A stretch of 60,318 nt of DNA from Flavobacteriaceae bacterium (GTDB lineage Bacteria > Bacteroidota > Bacteroidia > Flavobacteriales > Flavobacteriaceae). Of the stretch, positions 26,510-35,942 are shown one piece after another. Every line of letters begins with the position of its first letter. The first letter of the stretch is position 1. The notes under the pieces were generated by a model. That model saw only the letters and a program-made list of their open reading frames with translations. It was not told where the DNA came from and did no database searches. The stretch lies in NCBI GenBank assembly GCA_947464335.1, contig CANHWG010000009.1:1-60318 (forward strand), written 5' to 3'. A program made the translations under genes and the position numbers.

Positions 26510-27157
26510 TTTGCTCCCGTAGGCTAAATCTCCAGCATCGCCTAGTCCAGGAATAATATAGTTTTTTTCGTTAAGCTTTTCATCAATAGCAGCTATCCAA
26601 AGATGACAATTTTCAGGAAGATTTTTTTCAAGGTAGGCAATACCTTCTGGAGCCGCAATGACTACAGCAATGTGAATTTCTTTTGGTTTTTGTTCCAAAT
26701 GTAATTTTTGTAAAACCGCCACTATAGATTGCCCAGTTGCTAACATAGGATCTATTAAAATTAGGTTCTTATTTTCAAAAGAAGGTGCTGCTTGGTATTC
26801 TACAAGAATGTCGAATTTATCATCATTATCATAATGATGACGATACGCCGATACAAATCCGTTTTCAGCATTATCAAAAATATTCATAAACCCAGTATGC
26901 AAAGCCAATCCTGCGCGCAGGATAGAACATAAAACAACAGGTTCAGCAACAGTGGTTGTGTGCTTGATACCTAGCGGCGTTTGAACATCAATATCTTTAT
27001 ATTCTAACGTTTTACTTAATTCATACGACATAATTTCTCCGATGCGCTCAATGTTTTTTCGAAATCGCATACTGTCTTTTTGTATGGTAACATCGCGAAT
27101 TTGTGCCAAAAAATAATTGAGAATACTATTGTTTTCAGAAATGTTATGAAGATACAT
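26504..27157 (-). CDS. upp: Uracil phosphoribosyltransferase
   Basis: A 217-residue type I phosphoribosyltransferase that salvages uracil to UMP using PRPP. Visible motifs are VVLCSILRAGLALHTGFM, the PRPP-binding LILIDPMLATGQSIVAVL at about 135-152, and the uracil-binding C-terminus YIIPGLGDAGDLAYG. Length is normal. It is transcribed away from the DUF4254 gene; the 45-base region between them is a divergent promoter region with a TATCTTTG box for the opposite strand. Confidence 0.95.
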   Translation of the reverse strand: MYLHNISENNSILNYFLAQIRDVTIQKDSMRFRKNIERIGEIMSYELSKTLEYKDIDVQTPLGIKHTTTVAEPVVLCSILRAGLALHTGFMNIFDNAENGFVSAYRHHYDNDDKFDILVEYQAAPSFENKNLILIDPMLATGQSIVAVLQKLHLEQKPKEIHIAVVIAAPEGIAYLEKNLPENCHLWIAAIDEKLNEKNYIIPGLGDAGDLAYGSKL

Positions 27158-27197
27158 GAATATGTTAATTTGTATGTTTAGGTAAAAGTATAAAAAC

Positions 27198-27205
27198 TAT
27201 CTTTG
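27198..27205 (+). promoter_or_regulatory. -7 box (TATCTTTG) before the DUF4254 gene
   Basis: TATCTTTG matches TAnnTTTG. A TTG at 27170-27172 lies 25 bases upstream, somewhat longer than the usual spacing. Transcription starting just after this box puts the ATG at 27290 in a leader of about 80 bases. Confidence 0.5.
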
Positions 27206-27289
27206 CACCCAAGACCTTTTGGTCAAATTTTATGTGTCCTAGTCGTCAAAGTAATCGGAACGAAGTTAAATAAAATTAAAATTAAGCGT

Positions 27290-27895
27290 ATGTTTTCACA
27301 ATTTGCATTTCCACTTTTCGAGCAAAGTATTAAAGAGTATCATATTATAGATGATGTCTATCAACCTACTTTAAATCCTTATACAAAAGGAACAATTGAA
27401 TATTTATTGTTTGCAAAAAACTGGGTTGATACCGTGCAGTGGCATTATGAAGATATTATTCGTGACCCCAATATTGATCCAGTGGCTGCTTTAGATTTGA
27501 AGCGAAAAATAGATGCCTCTAATCAAGTTCGTACCGATATGGTAGAATATATTGATAGTTATTTTTTGCAAAAACACGCAGCCGTTCAAGTAAAACCAAA
27601 TGCTAAAATTAACACCGAAAGTCCGGCATGGGCAATAGACCGTTTGTCTATTTTGGCTTTGAAAATTTACCACATGAACGAAGAAGCGAATCGCGCAGAA
27701 GCAACTGCCGAACACAGAGCCAAGTGTCAAGAGAAATTAAACGTTTTGTTAGACCAAAAAAGCGATATGTTCATTTCGATTAACGATTTGTTGACTGATA
27801 TCGAAAACGGTGACAAGTTCATGAAAGTCTACAAGCAAATGAAAATGTACAACGATGACGACTTGAATCCGGTGTTGTATCAAAATAAAAAGTAA
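27290..27895 (+). CDS. DUF4254 family protein
   Basis: A 201-residue protein starting MFSQFAFPLFEQSIKEYH. The frame is open from 27203 but the -7 box at 27198-27205 would place that start at or before the transcript start; the ATG at 27290 gives the expected family N-terminus. Helical and charged throughout, with NPYTKGTIEYLLFAKNWVDTVQWHYEDIIRDPNIDP and a second conserved-looking segment, INTESPAWAIDRLSILALKIYHM. DUF4254 proteins are typically found next to GT9 heptosyltransferase-like genes, as here, hinting at a role in LPS core synthesis. Biochemical function unknown. Confidence 0.85.
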   Translation: MFSQFAFPLFEQSIKEYHIIDDVYQPTLNPYTKGTIEYLLFAKNWVDTVQWHYEDIIRDPNIDPVAALDLKRKIDASNQVRTDMVEYIDSYFLQKHAAVQVKPNAKINTESPAWAIDRLSILALKIYHMNEEANRAEATAEHRAKCQEKLNVLLDQKSDMFISINDLLTDIENGDKFMKVYKQMKMYNDDDLNPVLYQNKK

Positions 27896-27907
27896 CATCC
27901 CAATTTT

Positions 27908-27978
27908 GTCATTTCGACCAAAGGGAGAAATCACATAATCTTAATAAAGTGATGAGATTCTTCCTTCGTCAGAATGAC
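27908..27978 (+). repeat. Imperfect inverted repeat, REP-like intergenic element
   Basis: The left arm GTCATTTCGACCAAAGGGAG and right arm CTTCCTTCGTCAGAATGAC are imperfect inverted copies with GTCATT/AATGAC ends, separated by a short AT-rich loop. It fills the gap between the DUF4254 stop and the GT9 start. I recognise the GTCATTTCGA...AATGAC pattern as a common dispersed element in flavobacterial genomes. Confidence 0.75.
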
Positions 27979-27995
27979 ACGTTAAATACTATTTC

Positions 27996-29039
27996 TTGTC
28001 AAACCCAATCCAACATATAGTCGTAATCCGAATGTCTGCCATGGGCGATGTTGCGATGACGGTTCCGGTTATTAGAGCTGTTGTTTCTCAAAACCCTGAA
28101 GTGAAAATCACAGTGGTTTCCCGACCATTTTTCATGCCTTTTTTTGACGGAATTCCGAATGTGAATTTTTTTGCAGTAGATGTCAAAGGAAGACACAAAG
28201 GTTTTTTGGGTTTATTGAGGTTATATTCCGATTTAAAGCAATTAAACATAGATGCGGTTGCCGATTTACACAGTGTGTTGCGTTCACAAATCCTCCGGAA
28301 TTTATTTGCCTTGAGCGGAAAAAAAGTAGCATTTACCAATAAAGGAAGAGTTGAAAAAAGAGCGTTAACCCGAACAGAAAACAAAATCTTTAAGCCAGTC
28401 AAAACCATGGTGGAGAGACATGTTGACACTTTTAAAAAGATAGGTTTTTCAATTGATTTATCTCAACCAAAATTTCCGAATAAAGCGAATTTATCTTCTG
28501 AAATCTTAAAAATTACAGGCGATAAGTCAACTCAAAAGTGGATTGGAATAGCGCCATTTGCCCAATACGAAAGCAAAATATATCCACAAGATTTGATACA
28601 AGAAGTAATCGATAATTTGGCCCAAAATCAGACTTATAAAATCTTCCTTTTAGGCGGCGGAAAAAATGAGATTAAGCTATTAACTACTTTGGCTAAAAAC
28701 AAAGAAAATGTGATTATTGTAGCCGGAAAATTATCTTTTGACCAAGAATTAGAGCTGATTTCGAACCTTGACGTCATGCTTTCTATGGATTCCGGAAATG
28801 CGCATATTGCAGCCATGCTGGGTATAAAAGTCATTACGCTTTGGGGAGCAACACATCCTTTTGCCGGATTTGCTCCGTTCAATCAACCACTTGAAAACTG
28901 CTTAGTTTCTGATAGAGAAAAGTTTCCGCTACTGCCGACTTCTGTTTATGGCAATAAGAAAGTTGAAGGTTACGAAGACGTCATGCGAACCATTTCTGTT
29001 GAAAAAGTAATAAATAGTATTCAGTCGCAATTAGCATAA
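27996..29039 (+). CDS. Family 9 glycosyltransferase (heptosyltransferase-like)
   Basis: A 347-residue GT-B enzyme of the LPS heptosyltransferase group. The first beta strand and loop HIVVIRMSAMGDVAMTVPVIRAV match the usual ILVIRLSSLGDVV...P pattern. The C-terminal half has WIGIAPFAQYESKIYP, LLGGGKNEIKLL, and MLSMDSGNAHIAAMLGIKVITLWGATHP, the ADP-heptose-binding region. The start is probably TTG at 27996, since the ATG at 28032 would delete the first beta strand. It probably adds a sugar to the lipid A-core. A dispersed inverted repeat lies immediately upstream. Confidence 0.9.
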   Translation: MSNPIQHIVVIRMSAMGDVAMTVPVIRAVVSQNPEVKITVVSRPFFMPFFDGIPNVNFFAVDVKGRHKGFLGLLRLYSDLKQLNIDAVADLHSVLRSQILRNLFALSGKKVAFTNKGRVEKRALTRTENKIFKPVKTMVERHVDTFKKIGFSIDLSQPKFPNKANLSSEILKITGDKSTQKWIGIAPFAQYESKIYPQDLIQEVIDNLAQNQTYKIFLLGGGKNEIKLLTTLAKNKENVIIVAGKLSFDQELELISNLDVMLSMDSGNAHIAAMLGIKVITLWGATHPFAGFAPFNQPLENCLVSDREKFPLLPTSVYGNKKVEGYEDVMRTISVEKVINSIQSQLA

Positions 29040-29052
29040 ACGGAACACTTTT

Positions 29053-30108
29053 CTATACATCATCATAATCTACATAAAGTTCTGCAGATGTTGGATGTGC
29101 CTGACAAGTTAAAATCAATCCTTCGGCAATTTCGCCATCAGTCAAAATAGAATTCTTTTTCATCTCGGCAGTTCCGTTTGTAATTCGCGCTAAGCAAGAA
29201 CTACAAATTCCGCCCTGACAAGAATAAGGTGCATCTAAACCTTGCTTTAATGCGGCTTCTAAAATGGTTTGTTTCTGAGACATTTCAAAAGTAGTTTCTT
29301 CGTCGTCAACCAAAACTGTAATTTTAGTATGACCAGTAGAACCTTCAAGAGCTGCATTTTCTTTAGCAGATGAAGTTGAGAATAATTCAAATTTGATGTT
29401 TTTTTCCAAGACACTGTTCTCTTTCAACACATTTGAAACTAAATTAATCATTTCTTCCGGTCCACATAAATAGAATTTGTCAAAGGTCTTTTGTGTGTGT
29501 TTGTTATTCAAAACAAAGTTAACGGCCGACCTATCAATTCGGCCAAAAAGTTCCCCATCAACTTTAGCTTGACTGAAAACATAATGCACAAAAAAGCGTC
29601 CAACATATTTCAATTGTAATTCGTGTAACTCGTTGTAAAAAATTGTTTCTTCCGGATTTTTATTACCGTAAACCAAAACAAAAGTACTATTAGGTTCGCT
29701 TTCTAAAACGGATTTCAAAATAGACATAACAGGAGTGATTCCGCTACCAGCTGCAAATCCCGCATAATTTTTCTGATTTGAAAATGAAGGTTCAAACGTG
29801 AATTTACCTTCGGGCTGACTTACTTCTAGGATATCGCCTTCTTTTAAATTCTCATTGGCAAATTTGGAAAAATGACCATTTTTAACCGATTTAATGGCGA
29901 TGCGCAATTCTCCACTATTGGGCGAAGAACAAACCGAATAAGCACGACGAATTTCCTGTCCGTCAAGTGTCAATTTAAGGTTTACATATTGACCAGCAAT
30001 ACATTGATATGTCGATTTTAATTCGGCCGGAATATTGAAAGCAACAGAAATAGCATTGGCGGTTTCGTTTTTTACTTCTTTGATTTGTAATTTATAAAAT
30101 GATTGCAT
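29053..30108 (-). CDS. Flavin reductase with C-terminal 2Fe-2S ferredoxin domain (PaaE/ferredoxin-NADP reductase-like)
   Basis: A 351-residue electron-transfer enzyme. The FAD-binding domain shows RRAYSVCSSP at about 48-57 and GHFSKFANENLKEGDILEVS; the NAD-binding domain shows AAGSGITPVMSILKS and FYLCGPEEMI. The C-terminal plant-type ferredoxin domain has CQGGICSSC (Cx4Cx2C) and a later Cys in LILTCQAHP. This order (reductase then ferredoxin) is that of PaaE-type reductases. The ATG at 30108 is preferred over 30126: a TACCTTTG box on the minus strand ends at 30124, so a start at 30126 would lie within the promoter. Its partner oxygenase is not in the window. Confidence 0.88.
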   Translation of the reverse strand: MQSFYKLQIKEVKNETANAISVAFNIPAELKSTYQCIAGQYVNLKLTLDGQEIRRAYSVCSSPNSGELRIAIKSVKNGHFSKFANENLKEGDILEVSQPEGKFTFEPSFSNQKNYAGFAAGSGITPVMSILKSVLESEPNSTFVLVYGNKNPEETIFYNELHELQLKYVGRFFVHYVFSQAKVDGELFGRIDRSAVNFVLNNKHTQKTFDKFYLCGPEEMINLVSNVLKENSVLEKNIKFELFSTSSAKENAALEGSTGHTKITVLVDDEETTFEMSQKQTILEAALKQGLDAPYSCQGGICSSCLARITNGTAEMKKNSILTDGEIAEGLILTCQAHPTSAELYVDYDDV

Positions 30109-30123
30109 GAAGAATAATTTTTG

Positions 30124-30131
30124 CAAAGGTA
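30124..30131 (-). promoter_or_regulatory. -7 box (TACCTTTG) for the flavin reductase gene
   Basis: Minus-strand TACCTTTG with a TTG (plus-strand CAA at 30150-30152) 18 bases upstream. A good two-part Bacteroidota promoter; it decides the start at 30108. Confidence 0.6.
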
Positions 30132-30223
30132 AGAATTAGCAATGATTAGCAAAGTAAGTTTGAAAGTGTGTAACAATTTTTTACATTTAATAACTAATTT
30201 CGAAAACCTAAACAATAGTAATC

Positions 30224-31690
30224 ATGTTTAAACACTTTATCAACCTCGAGTGGAAATCCTTTTTGCGTTCAGCTTCTTTTGGAAGTAATATTGCTTTAAA
30301 AATTATTTTAGGATTTTTTGCAGTCTTAATTACTTTAGAATTTTTAGCATTGGGCGTTTTTTCATATGATATTATGGAAGAATATAATTTAAAACCTCTA
30401 GAGACTGTAAATAAATACCTAATTTATTATTTACTTGGTGATTTAGTATTACGCTATTTTTTGCAGAAAATGCCCGTTACCAATATCAAGCCTTTAATAA
30501 TATTGCCCATAAATAAAAGCTCAATTGTTCACTATTCCCTTGGAAAGACTATTATTTCTTTTTTTAATGTGGCCCATGCTTTTTTCTTTTTACCCTTTAC
30601 AGCGCGATTAGTTTACGAAGGTTTTGGATATCAAGCTATTCTTTGGCATTTGGCTATAGCAGCGTTCATTTATTCAAATAATTTTATCAATGTATTAATA
30701 AATAACAAGAATAGTATCTTTTATTTTCTAGTGGCAATTGTGGGTAGTTTAGGAGTTGCTCAATATTACCAACTATTTGATATAACCGATTATACTCAAT
30801 CTTTTTTTCACGGTATGTATACTACAAATTATTTGTTTTTGCTGCCGATACTTTTAGTTATTATAACTTATTATTTATCGTTCGATTATTTTAAAAAGAG
30901 ATTAAATCTAGATACAGGTTTGGCAAAAAAAGGTACAGAAGCCAAAACGGAAAATTTTACTTGGCTGAATCAATTTGGTACTTTGGGTACTTTTCTAAAA
31001 AATGACATTCGCTTATTAAAGCGCAACAAACGTTCGAGAACAACCTTGATTATGAGTGTTATTTTCATCTTTTATGGGTTGTTATTTTTCACTCAATCTA
31101 TAGAATCTTACGACAATCCGTGGATGAAAGTGTTTGCCGGAGTATTTGTTTCGGGTGGATTTTTGTTCACCTTCGGGCAGTTTGTTCCGAGTTGGGATAG
31201 CGCTTATTACCAATTGATGATGAGCCAAAATATCCAATACCGAGAATACATCAGTTCTAAATGGTGGTTGATGGTTATTGGAACCGTGATTTCTACAATT
31301 TTAGCCTCTTTTTATTTGTATTTCGGATTACACACTTACTTGATTATTGTAGTTGGTGCGATTTTTAACATTGGCGTCAATTCGCATTTGGTAATGCTTG
31401 GTGGTGCTTTTGTAAAAACGCCTATCGATTTAACGACTTCCAAACAAGCTTTTGGCGATAAACAAGCTTTTAATGTAAAAACGATGTTGATTTCGTTGCC
31501 CAAAATGTTGGTTCCTATGGGATTATATACTTTAGGATACTATTTATTTTCACCGAATGTTGGATTACTATTCGTAGCCGCTGCCGGAGTTTTAGGATTT
31601 GCTTTTAGAAACGTTGTTTTCAATAAAATAGAGAAAATTTACAAAACAGAAAAATACGCTACCATAGCTGCTTACAAACAAAAAAATTAA
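30224..31690 (+). CDS. ABC transporter permease-like membrane protein (DUF5687)
   Basis: A 488-residue protein with about twelve hydrophobic helices. The opening KHFINLEWKSFLRSASFGSNIALKIILGFF and the central LKNDIRLLKRNKRSRTTLIMSVIF fit the Bacteroidota permease family DUF5687. It is followed after 21 bases by an ABC ATPase gene on the same strand; together they form a likely exporter of unknown substrate, comparable to ABC-2 type systems. Confidence 0.82.
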   Translation: MFKHFINLEWKSFLRSASFGSNIALKIILGFFAVLITLEFLALGVFSYDIMEEYNLKPLETVNKYLIYYLLGDLVLRYFLQKMPVTNIKPLIILPINKSSIVHYSLGKTIISFFNVAHAFFFLPFTARLVYEGFGYQAILWHLAIAAFIYSNNFINVLINNKNSIFYFLVAIVGSLGVAQYYQLFDITDYTQSFFHGMYTTNYLFLLPILLVIITYYLSFDYFKKRLNLDTGLAKKGTEAKTENFTWLNQFGTLGTFLKNDIRLLKRNKRSRTTLIMSVIFIFYGLLFFTQSIESYDNPWMKVFAGVFVSGGFLFTFGQFVPSWDSAYYQLMMSQNIQYREYISSKWWLMVIGTVISTILASFYLYFGLHTYLIIVVGAIFNIGVNSHLVMLGGAFVKTPIDLTTSKQAFGDKQAFNVKTMLISLPKMLVPMGLYTLGYYLFSPNVGLLFVAAAGVLGFAFRNVVFNKIEKIYKTEKYATIAAYKQKN

Positions 31691-31711
31691 TTTTAAACAG
31701 ACACAACAATT

Positions 31712-32410
31712 ATGATACAAGTAACTAATTTAACCAAAAGATATAATCTTGAAAGAACGGTTTTAAATATTCAAAATCTTGAAATTCCAAAAGGACAAAG
31801 CTTTGGATTAGTTGGAAATAACGGAGCAGGAAAAACCACTTTTTTTAGTTTGTTATTAGATTTAATTCAGCCAAGTTCTGGGTCTATCAGTAACAACCAA
31901 GTTCAAGTTGACCAAAGCGAAGCATGGAAACCCTTTACTTCGGCATTTATTGATGAAAGCTTTTTAATTGGGTATTTAACAGCGGAAGAATATTTTTATT
32001 TCATAGGCGATTTACGCGGACAAAACAAAGCCGATGTTGATGCTTTATTAAAAAAACACGACGATTTTTTTAATGGTGAAATATTAAACAGTAAAAAATA
32101 CCTTCGAGATTTATCTAAAGGAAATATGAAAAAAGTGGGAATTATTGCTACGTTAATAGGAAATCCTGAAGTTATAATTTTGGATGAACCTTTTGCCAAT
32201 TTGGATCCAACTACGGTAAACCGATTGAAAATCATTATCAAAGAATTAGCAGAAGATCCGAATATTACTGTTTTAGTTTCTTCACACGATTTGGTACATA
32301 CGGTTGAGGTTTGCAACAGAATTGTAGCGCTTAGTTTAGGTGAAGTGGTTAAAGACATTCAAACATCTCCTGAAACTTTAAAAGAACTAGAAGCGTTTTT
32401 TGCAGTCTAA
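31712..32410 (+). CDS. ABC transporter ATP-binding protein
   Basis: A 232-residue ATPase. Walker A is GNNGAGKT at about residues 35-42, a degenerate signature LSKGNMKK at about 136-143, Walker B VIILDEPFANLDP at about 154-166, and the switch His in VSSHDLVHT. It is of the ABC-2 drug/polysaccharide export subgroup by its short length and missing TM domain. Encoded 21 bases after the DUF5687 permease, its presumed partner. Substrate unknown. Confidence 0.93.
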   Translation: MIQVTNLTKRYNLERTVLNIQNLEIPKGQSFGLVGNNGAGKTTFFSLLLDLIQPSSGSISNNQVQVDQSEAWKPFTSAFIDESFLIGYLTAEEYFYFIGDLRGQNKADVDALLKKHDDFFNGEILNSKKYLRDLSKGNMKKVGIIATLIGNPEVIILDEPFANLDPTTVNRLKIIIKELAEDPNITVLVSSHDLVHTVEVCNRIVALSLGEVVKDIQTSPETLKELEAFFAV

Positions 32411-32498
32411 TTTTTTGCTATATCAAAAAGAAACGTATTTTTACCAGTTAGTTATACTATTTATAGCTTAATTGCGTTATCACACTAAACGTTTTGAT

Positions 32499-35327
32499 TT
32501 GAAAACTAATACAAATAAATATATCTTCTGTTCGGTATTATTGATTTTTTTGATAGCTTGTTCTACCAAAAAAGATACCATGCTGTCTAGAAATTATCAT
32601 GCGCTTACTACTAAAGACAATGTTTTATACAATGGAGGTATTGCTATTGAAAAAGGAATAGCAGAGGTAAAACAAGCAAATATTGATAATTTTTGGGAGA
32701 TATTGCCTGTAGAACGAATGCAAGTGTCACAGCAAACGATGATGCCAGGGCAAACCAAAAATGCCAACTTTGAAAAAGCTGAAACCAAAGCAACAAAAGC
32801 CATCCAAAAACACTCCATGAATATTGGTGGTTCCGAAAGAAACCCACAAATGGACGAAGCTTATCTAATGCTAGGAAAAGCAAGATATTACGATCAAAGA
32901 TTTGTTCCAGCACTAGATGCCTTCAATTATGTTTTAAATAAATCTCCGAATAGCGATAAAATTTATATCGTAAAAATTTGGAGAGAAAAGACTAACATGC
33001 GTCTTGATAATGATGCTTTGGCAGTTAACAATCTCCGAAAGTTGTTAAAGGAAATTAAGTTTAAGGATCAAATATTTGCTGACGCCAATGCAACCCTAGC
33101 TCAGGCATTTATTAATTTACAACAAAATGATAGCGCGGTTGCCAAACTTAAAATAGCTAAGGAGTTTACCAAATCAAATGAGGAAGTTTCCCGATATAAC
33201 TTCATATTAGGACAGCTATATGAACAATTAGGATATAAAGACAGTGCTTATACTAGTTATCAGAGTGTGATAGACATGCGCAGAAAAGCTGCAAAATCCT
33301 ATGTTATTCAAGCTCATGCTAGACAAGCGGCACAATTTGATTATAAGAAAGGAGATACGATTGCTTTCCTTAAAAAATTCGACGATTTGCTAAAAGATAG
33401 AGAGAACAGACCTTTCTTAGATGTTTTACACCATCAATTAGCGCTCTATAGAGAAAAGACAAATAATAGAGAGTTGGCTATAAAAGAATATAATCTTTCA
33501 TTAAAAAAGAAAACACAAGACACTTATTTAGCCGCTTCAAATTATAGAAACTTAGCGGATATTTATTTTATTGAATCTAAGTTTATTAAAGCTGGAAAAT
33601 ATTTCGACAGTACAATGGTTAATTTAAAACCAAGAACAAGAGAATTTAATTTGATAAAAAAGAAACGAGAAAATCTAGACGAGGTCATCAAATATGAAGG
33701 AATAGCTCAAAAAAACGATAGTATAATATCGCTCTATTATATGTCAACTGACGATAGAACTAAGTATTTTGAAAACTACATAACCAAACTTAAAAAAGAA
33801 GAGGAAGCTAAGAAAAAGTTGGCCGAAAAGGAAGCGAAAATCCAAGAAAACATTGCTAAAAACAGTGGTGGATTAAGTATTGAAGGTGTCGGTAAAAATT
33901 CGGGTAAAGCTAAATCTAATCCAAAAGAATCCAATGATGTTTCTCCAACTGCAGGAACTACCGGAGGCGTTTTTTATTTTTATAACCCAACCTCGGTAGC
34001 TTTTGGTAAAGTAGAATTTGCAAAAATATGGGGAAAAAGAAAATTAAAAGATAATTGGCGCGTTGCTTCACTTTCCGAAAAAGGAACCACCGATGATAAA
34101 GATTCAGATGCAAAGGATTCAGATTCAGAAAAAGACTCCAAAGGAGAAAAGGTTGTTGAAGAACGCTATACAACCGCATTTTATAGTAAACTTATCCCAA
34201 CTTCTCAATCATTAATTGATAGTTTGAGTAAAGAAAGAAACTTTGCCAATTATCAGTTAGGAATAATTTATAAAGAAAAGTTTAAAGAATTTCAATATGC
34301 TATAAATAGATTTGAAAAATTAATGGGCGACAATCCTGAAGAAAGATTAGTATTGCCTTCCATGTATAATTTGTATAAGCTTTACGAAATTTTAGATAAA
34401 GAAAAAGCAGAAGCGATAAAGTCAAGCATCATTTCTCAGTATCCAAACTCTAGGTATGCTCAAATTTTACTCAATCCAAACAGTGAAGCCGAAGAATCTA
34501 GTGATTCTCCAAGTGTGGTGTATCAAAAATTATATAAACAAAATAAAGACGGCGAATTTAAAGCCGCTTTGGCAGGAACAGAAAACGCTATAAACCGATT
34601 TACAGGCGACGAAATTGTTCCAAAACTAGAATTGTTAAAAGCACAAATAACGGGAAAATTAAGTGGTCTAAATGAATTTAAAACGGCCTTAAATTTTGTT
34701 TCTTTAAACTATCCGAACAGCGAAGAAGGAAAGAAAGCCGAAAAAATGATTACAGTAGATTTACCTAAACTTGAATCATTACAATTGTCAAATGCGCCTT
34801 CTAAAAACTGGAAGGTTTTGTATGCAACAACTGATTTTGAAAATAAGGCAACGAAAACCTTACGTGAAAAAATCAATAAATTTATTACCGAGAGAAATTT
34901 AACAAAGCTTTCAGTTTCATTGGATATTTATACAATGACGGATAATTTTGTAGTTATTCACGGAATTACTTCTGAAGATTTGGCGAAAGGAATCACCTCT
35001 GTTCTTAAAGAATTTAAAGAATATAAAGTACAGGATACCCCAATAATTATTTCTGTCGAAAATTATACTATTGTTCAAATTAAAAAGAATATAGCGGAAT
35101 ATTTAGCTGGAAATCTTCCTGACACAGCGCCACAACCCAATTGGGATGGAACTATTGAAAAAGTTGCAGCAATACAAAAGCCAAAACCACCAGTAGAAGT
35201 TAATCAGCAACCCCAACAAAATCAAGAAATGCAAAACGAATTTGATGGTAAAGATAAACAACCCGATGGCGAGAAGTTAGGCCCACCACCATCACCTGGA
35301 ATGCCTAGTTCAGGAAAAAAAGGATAG
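32499..35327 (+). CDS. sprE: Gliding motility / T9SS lipoprotein SprE (PorW)
   Basis: A protein of about 942 residues with a lipoprotein signal (MKTNTNKYIFCSVLLIFLIAC, likely acylated Cys at 21). Residues 60-380 contain TPR-like helical repeats (MDEAYLMLGKARYYDQRFVPALDAFNYV and similar). A Ser/Lys/Asp-rich region lies near 470-550, further repeats follow, and the C-terminus is Pro/Gln/Gly-rich. This is the organisation of SprE/PorW, a periplasm-facing T9SS component needed for gliding and secretion in F. johnsoniae. Start: the frame is open from TTG 32472, but TTG 32499 puts the signal peptide at the N-terminus. It is followed directly by bactofilin and the atp genes. Confidence 0.88.
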   Translation: MKTNTNKYIFCSVLLIFLIACSTKKDTMLSRNYHALTTKDNVLYNGGIAIEKGIAEVKQANIDNFWEILPVERMQVSQQTMMPGQTKNANFEKAETKATKAIQKHSMNIGGSERNPQMDEAYLMLGKARYYDQRFVPALDAFNYVLNKSPNSDKIYIVKIWREKTNMRLDNDALAVNNLRKLLKEIKFKDQIFADANATLAQAFINLQQNDSAVAKLKIAKEFTKSNEEVSRYNFILGQLYEQLGYKDSAYTSYQSVIDMRRKAAKSYVIQAHARQAAQFDYKKGDTIAFLKKFDDLLKDRENRPFLDVLHHQLALYREKTNNRELAIKEYNLSLKKKTQDTYLAASNYRNLADIYFIESKFIKAGKYFDSTMVNLKPRTREFNLIKKKRENLDEVIKYEGIAQKNDSIISLYYMSTDDRTKYFENYITKLKKEEEAKKKLAEKEAKIQENIAKNSGGLSIEGVGKNSGKAKSNPKESNDVSPTAGTTGGVFYFYNPTSVAFGKVEFAKIWGKRKLKDNWRVASLSEKGTTDDKDSDAKDSDSEKDSKGEKVVEERYTTAFYSKLIPTSQSLIDSLSKERNFANYQLGIIYKEKFKEFQYAINRFEKLMGDNPEERLVLPSMYNLYKLYEILDKEKAEAIKSSIISQYPNSRYAQILLNPNSEAEESSDSPSVVYQKLYKQNKDGEFKAALAGTENAINRFTGDEIVPKLELLKAQITGKLSGLNEFKTALNFVSLNYPNSEEGKKAEKMITVDLPKLESLQLSNAPSKNWKVLYATTDFENKATKTLREKINKFITERNLTKLSVSLDIYTMTDNFVVIHGITSEDLAKGITSVLKEFKEYKVQDTPIIISVENYTIVQIKKNIAEYLAGNLPDTAPQPNWDGTIEKVAAIQKPKPPVEVNQQPQQNQEMQNEFDGKDKQPDGEKLGPPPSPGMPSSGKKG

Positions 35328-35332
35328 ATAAC

Positions 35333-35737
35333 ATGTTTGAGAAAAGTCCAAAATCATATACCGATCTTTTAGGTAAAACCAACAGAATTGTTGAGGGAAC
35401 CACAATTACTGGAAATATAAATTCGCCAGCTGATTTTCGATTGGACGGTCACTTAGTGGGTAATTTTCAATCGAAAGGGAAAATTGTAATTGGCCCAGCA
35501 GGAAGTGTAAAAGGGGATATTATTTGTAAAAATGCCGATATCGAAGGAAGGTTTGAAGGCAAAATTCAAGTTCAAGAAATCCTAAATATAAAATCCAAAG
35601 CACATATTATTGGCGATGTAGTCTGTGGTAAATTATCAGTTGAGCCAGGAGCAGAATTCAGCGCTACTTGTATAATGAAACCACATGTAAAAACTATGAT
35701 AAGCGATGGAAAATCCTCAGAAGAAAAAACAGCGTAA
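35333..35737 (+). CDS. Bactofilin (polymer-forming cytoskeletal protein)
   Basis: A 134-residue protein with a central right-handed beta-helix domain: regularly spaced short strands from about 20 to 115 (GTTITGNINSPADFRLDGHLVGNFQSKGKIVIG...GSVKGDII), flanked by disordered ends. Bactofilins self-assemble without nucleotide into filaments and act as scaffolds for envelope processes. It begins 5 bases after sprE and overlaps the AtpI-like gene by 32 bases in another frame. Confidence 0.92.
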   Translation: MFEKSPKSYTDLLGKTNRIVEGTTITGNINSPADFRLDGHLVGNFQSKGKIVIGPAGSVKGDIICKNADIEGRFEGKIQVQEILNIKSKAHIIGDVVCGKLSVEPGAEFSATCIMKPHVKTMISDGKSSEEKTA

Positions 35738-35942
35738 CAAATGGCTGGCACTAATAAACATTCCTATTCAAATGGGTGTTATTGTATTTCTCTTTTCCCA
35801 ATTAGGACAATGGCTCGACCAAAAATTTCTTAACAATCATAACATTTATATTAAAATTACAACAATCGTAGGTGTTGGCATTGCTTTTTATAATATAAAT
35901 AGGCAATTAAAAGAAATTAATAAAATGGACGAAAACAAATGA
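35706..35942 (+). CDS. AtpI/AtpZ-like ATP synthase accessory membrane protein
   Basis: A 78-residue protein: basic N-terminus, then two hydrophobic helices (about 14-32 and 47-62) in the arrangement of AtpI/AtpZ family proteins (FLFSQLGQWLDQKF...ITTIVGVGIAFYNINRQLKE). AtpI helps c-ring assembly or Mg2+ transport in other bacteria. Its first 11 codons overlap the bactofilin 3' end; a later start is possible but would cut the first helix. It overlaps the next gene by 4 bases. Confidence 0.8.
   Translation: MENPQKKKQRNKWLALINIPIQMGVIVFLFSQLGQWLDQKFLNNHNIYIKITTIVGVGIAFYNINRQLKEINKMDENK

Noticed and set aside
30109..30126. ATG at 30126 as start of the flavin reductase
   Set aside because: It lies at the -7 box (30124-30131), so it would not be in the mRNA.
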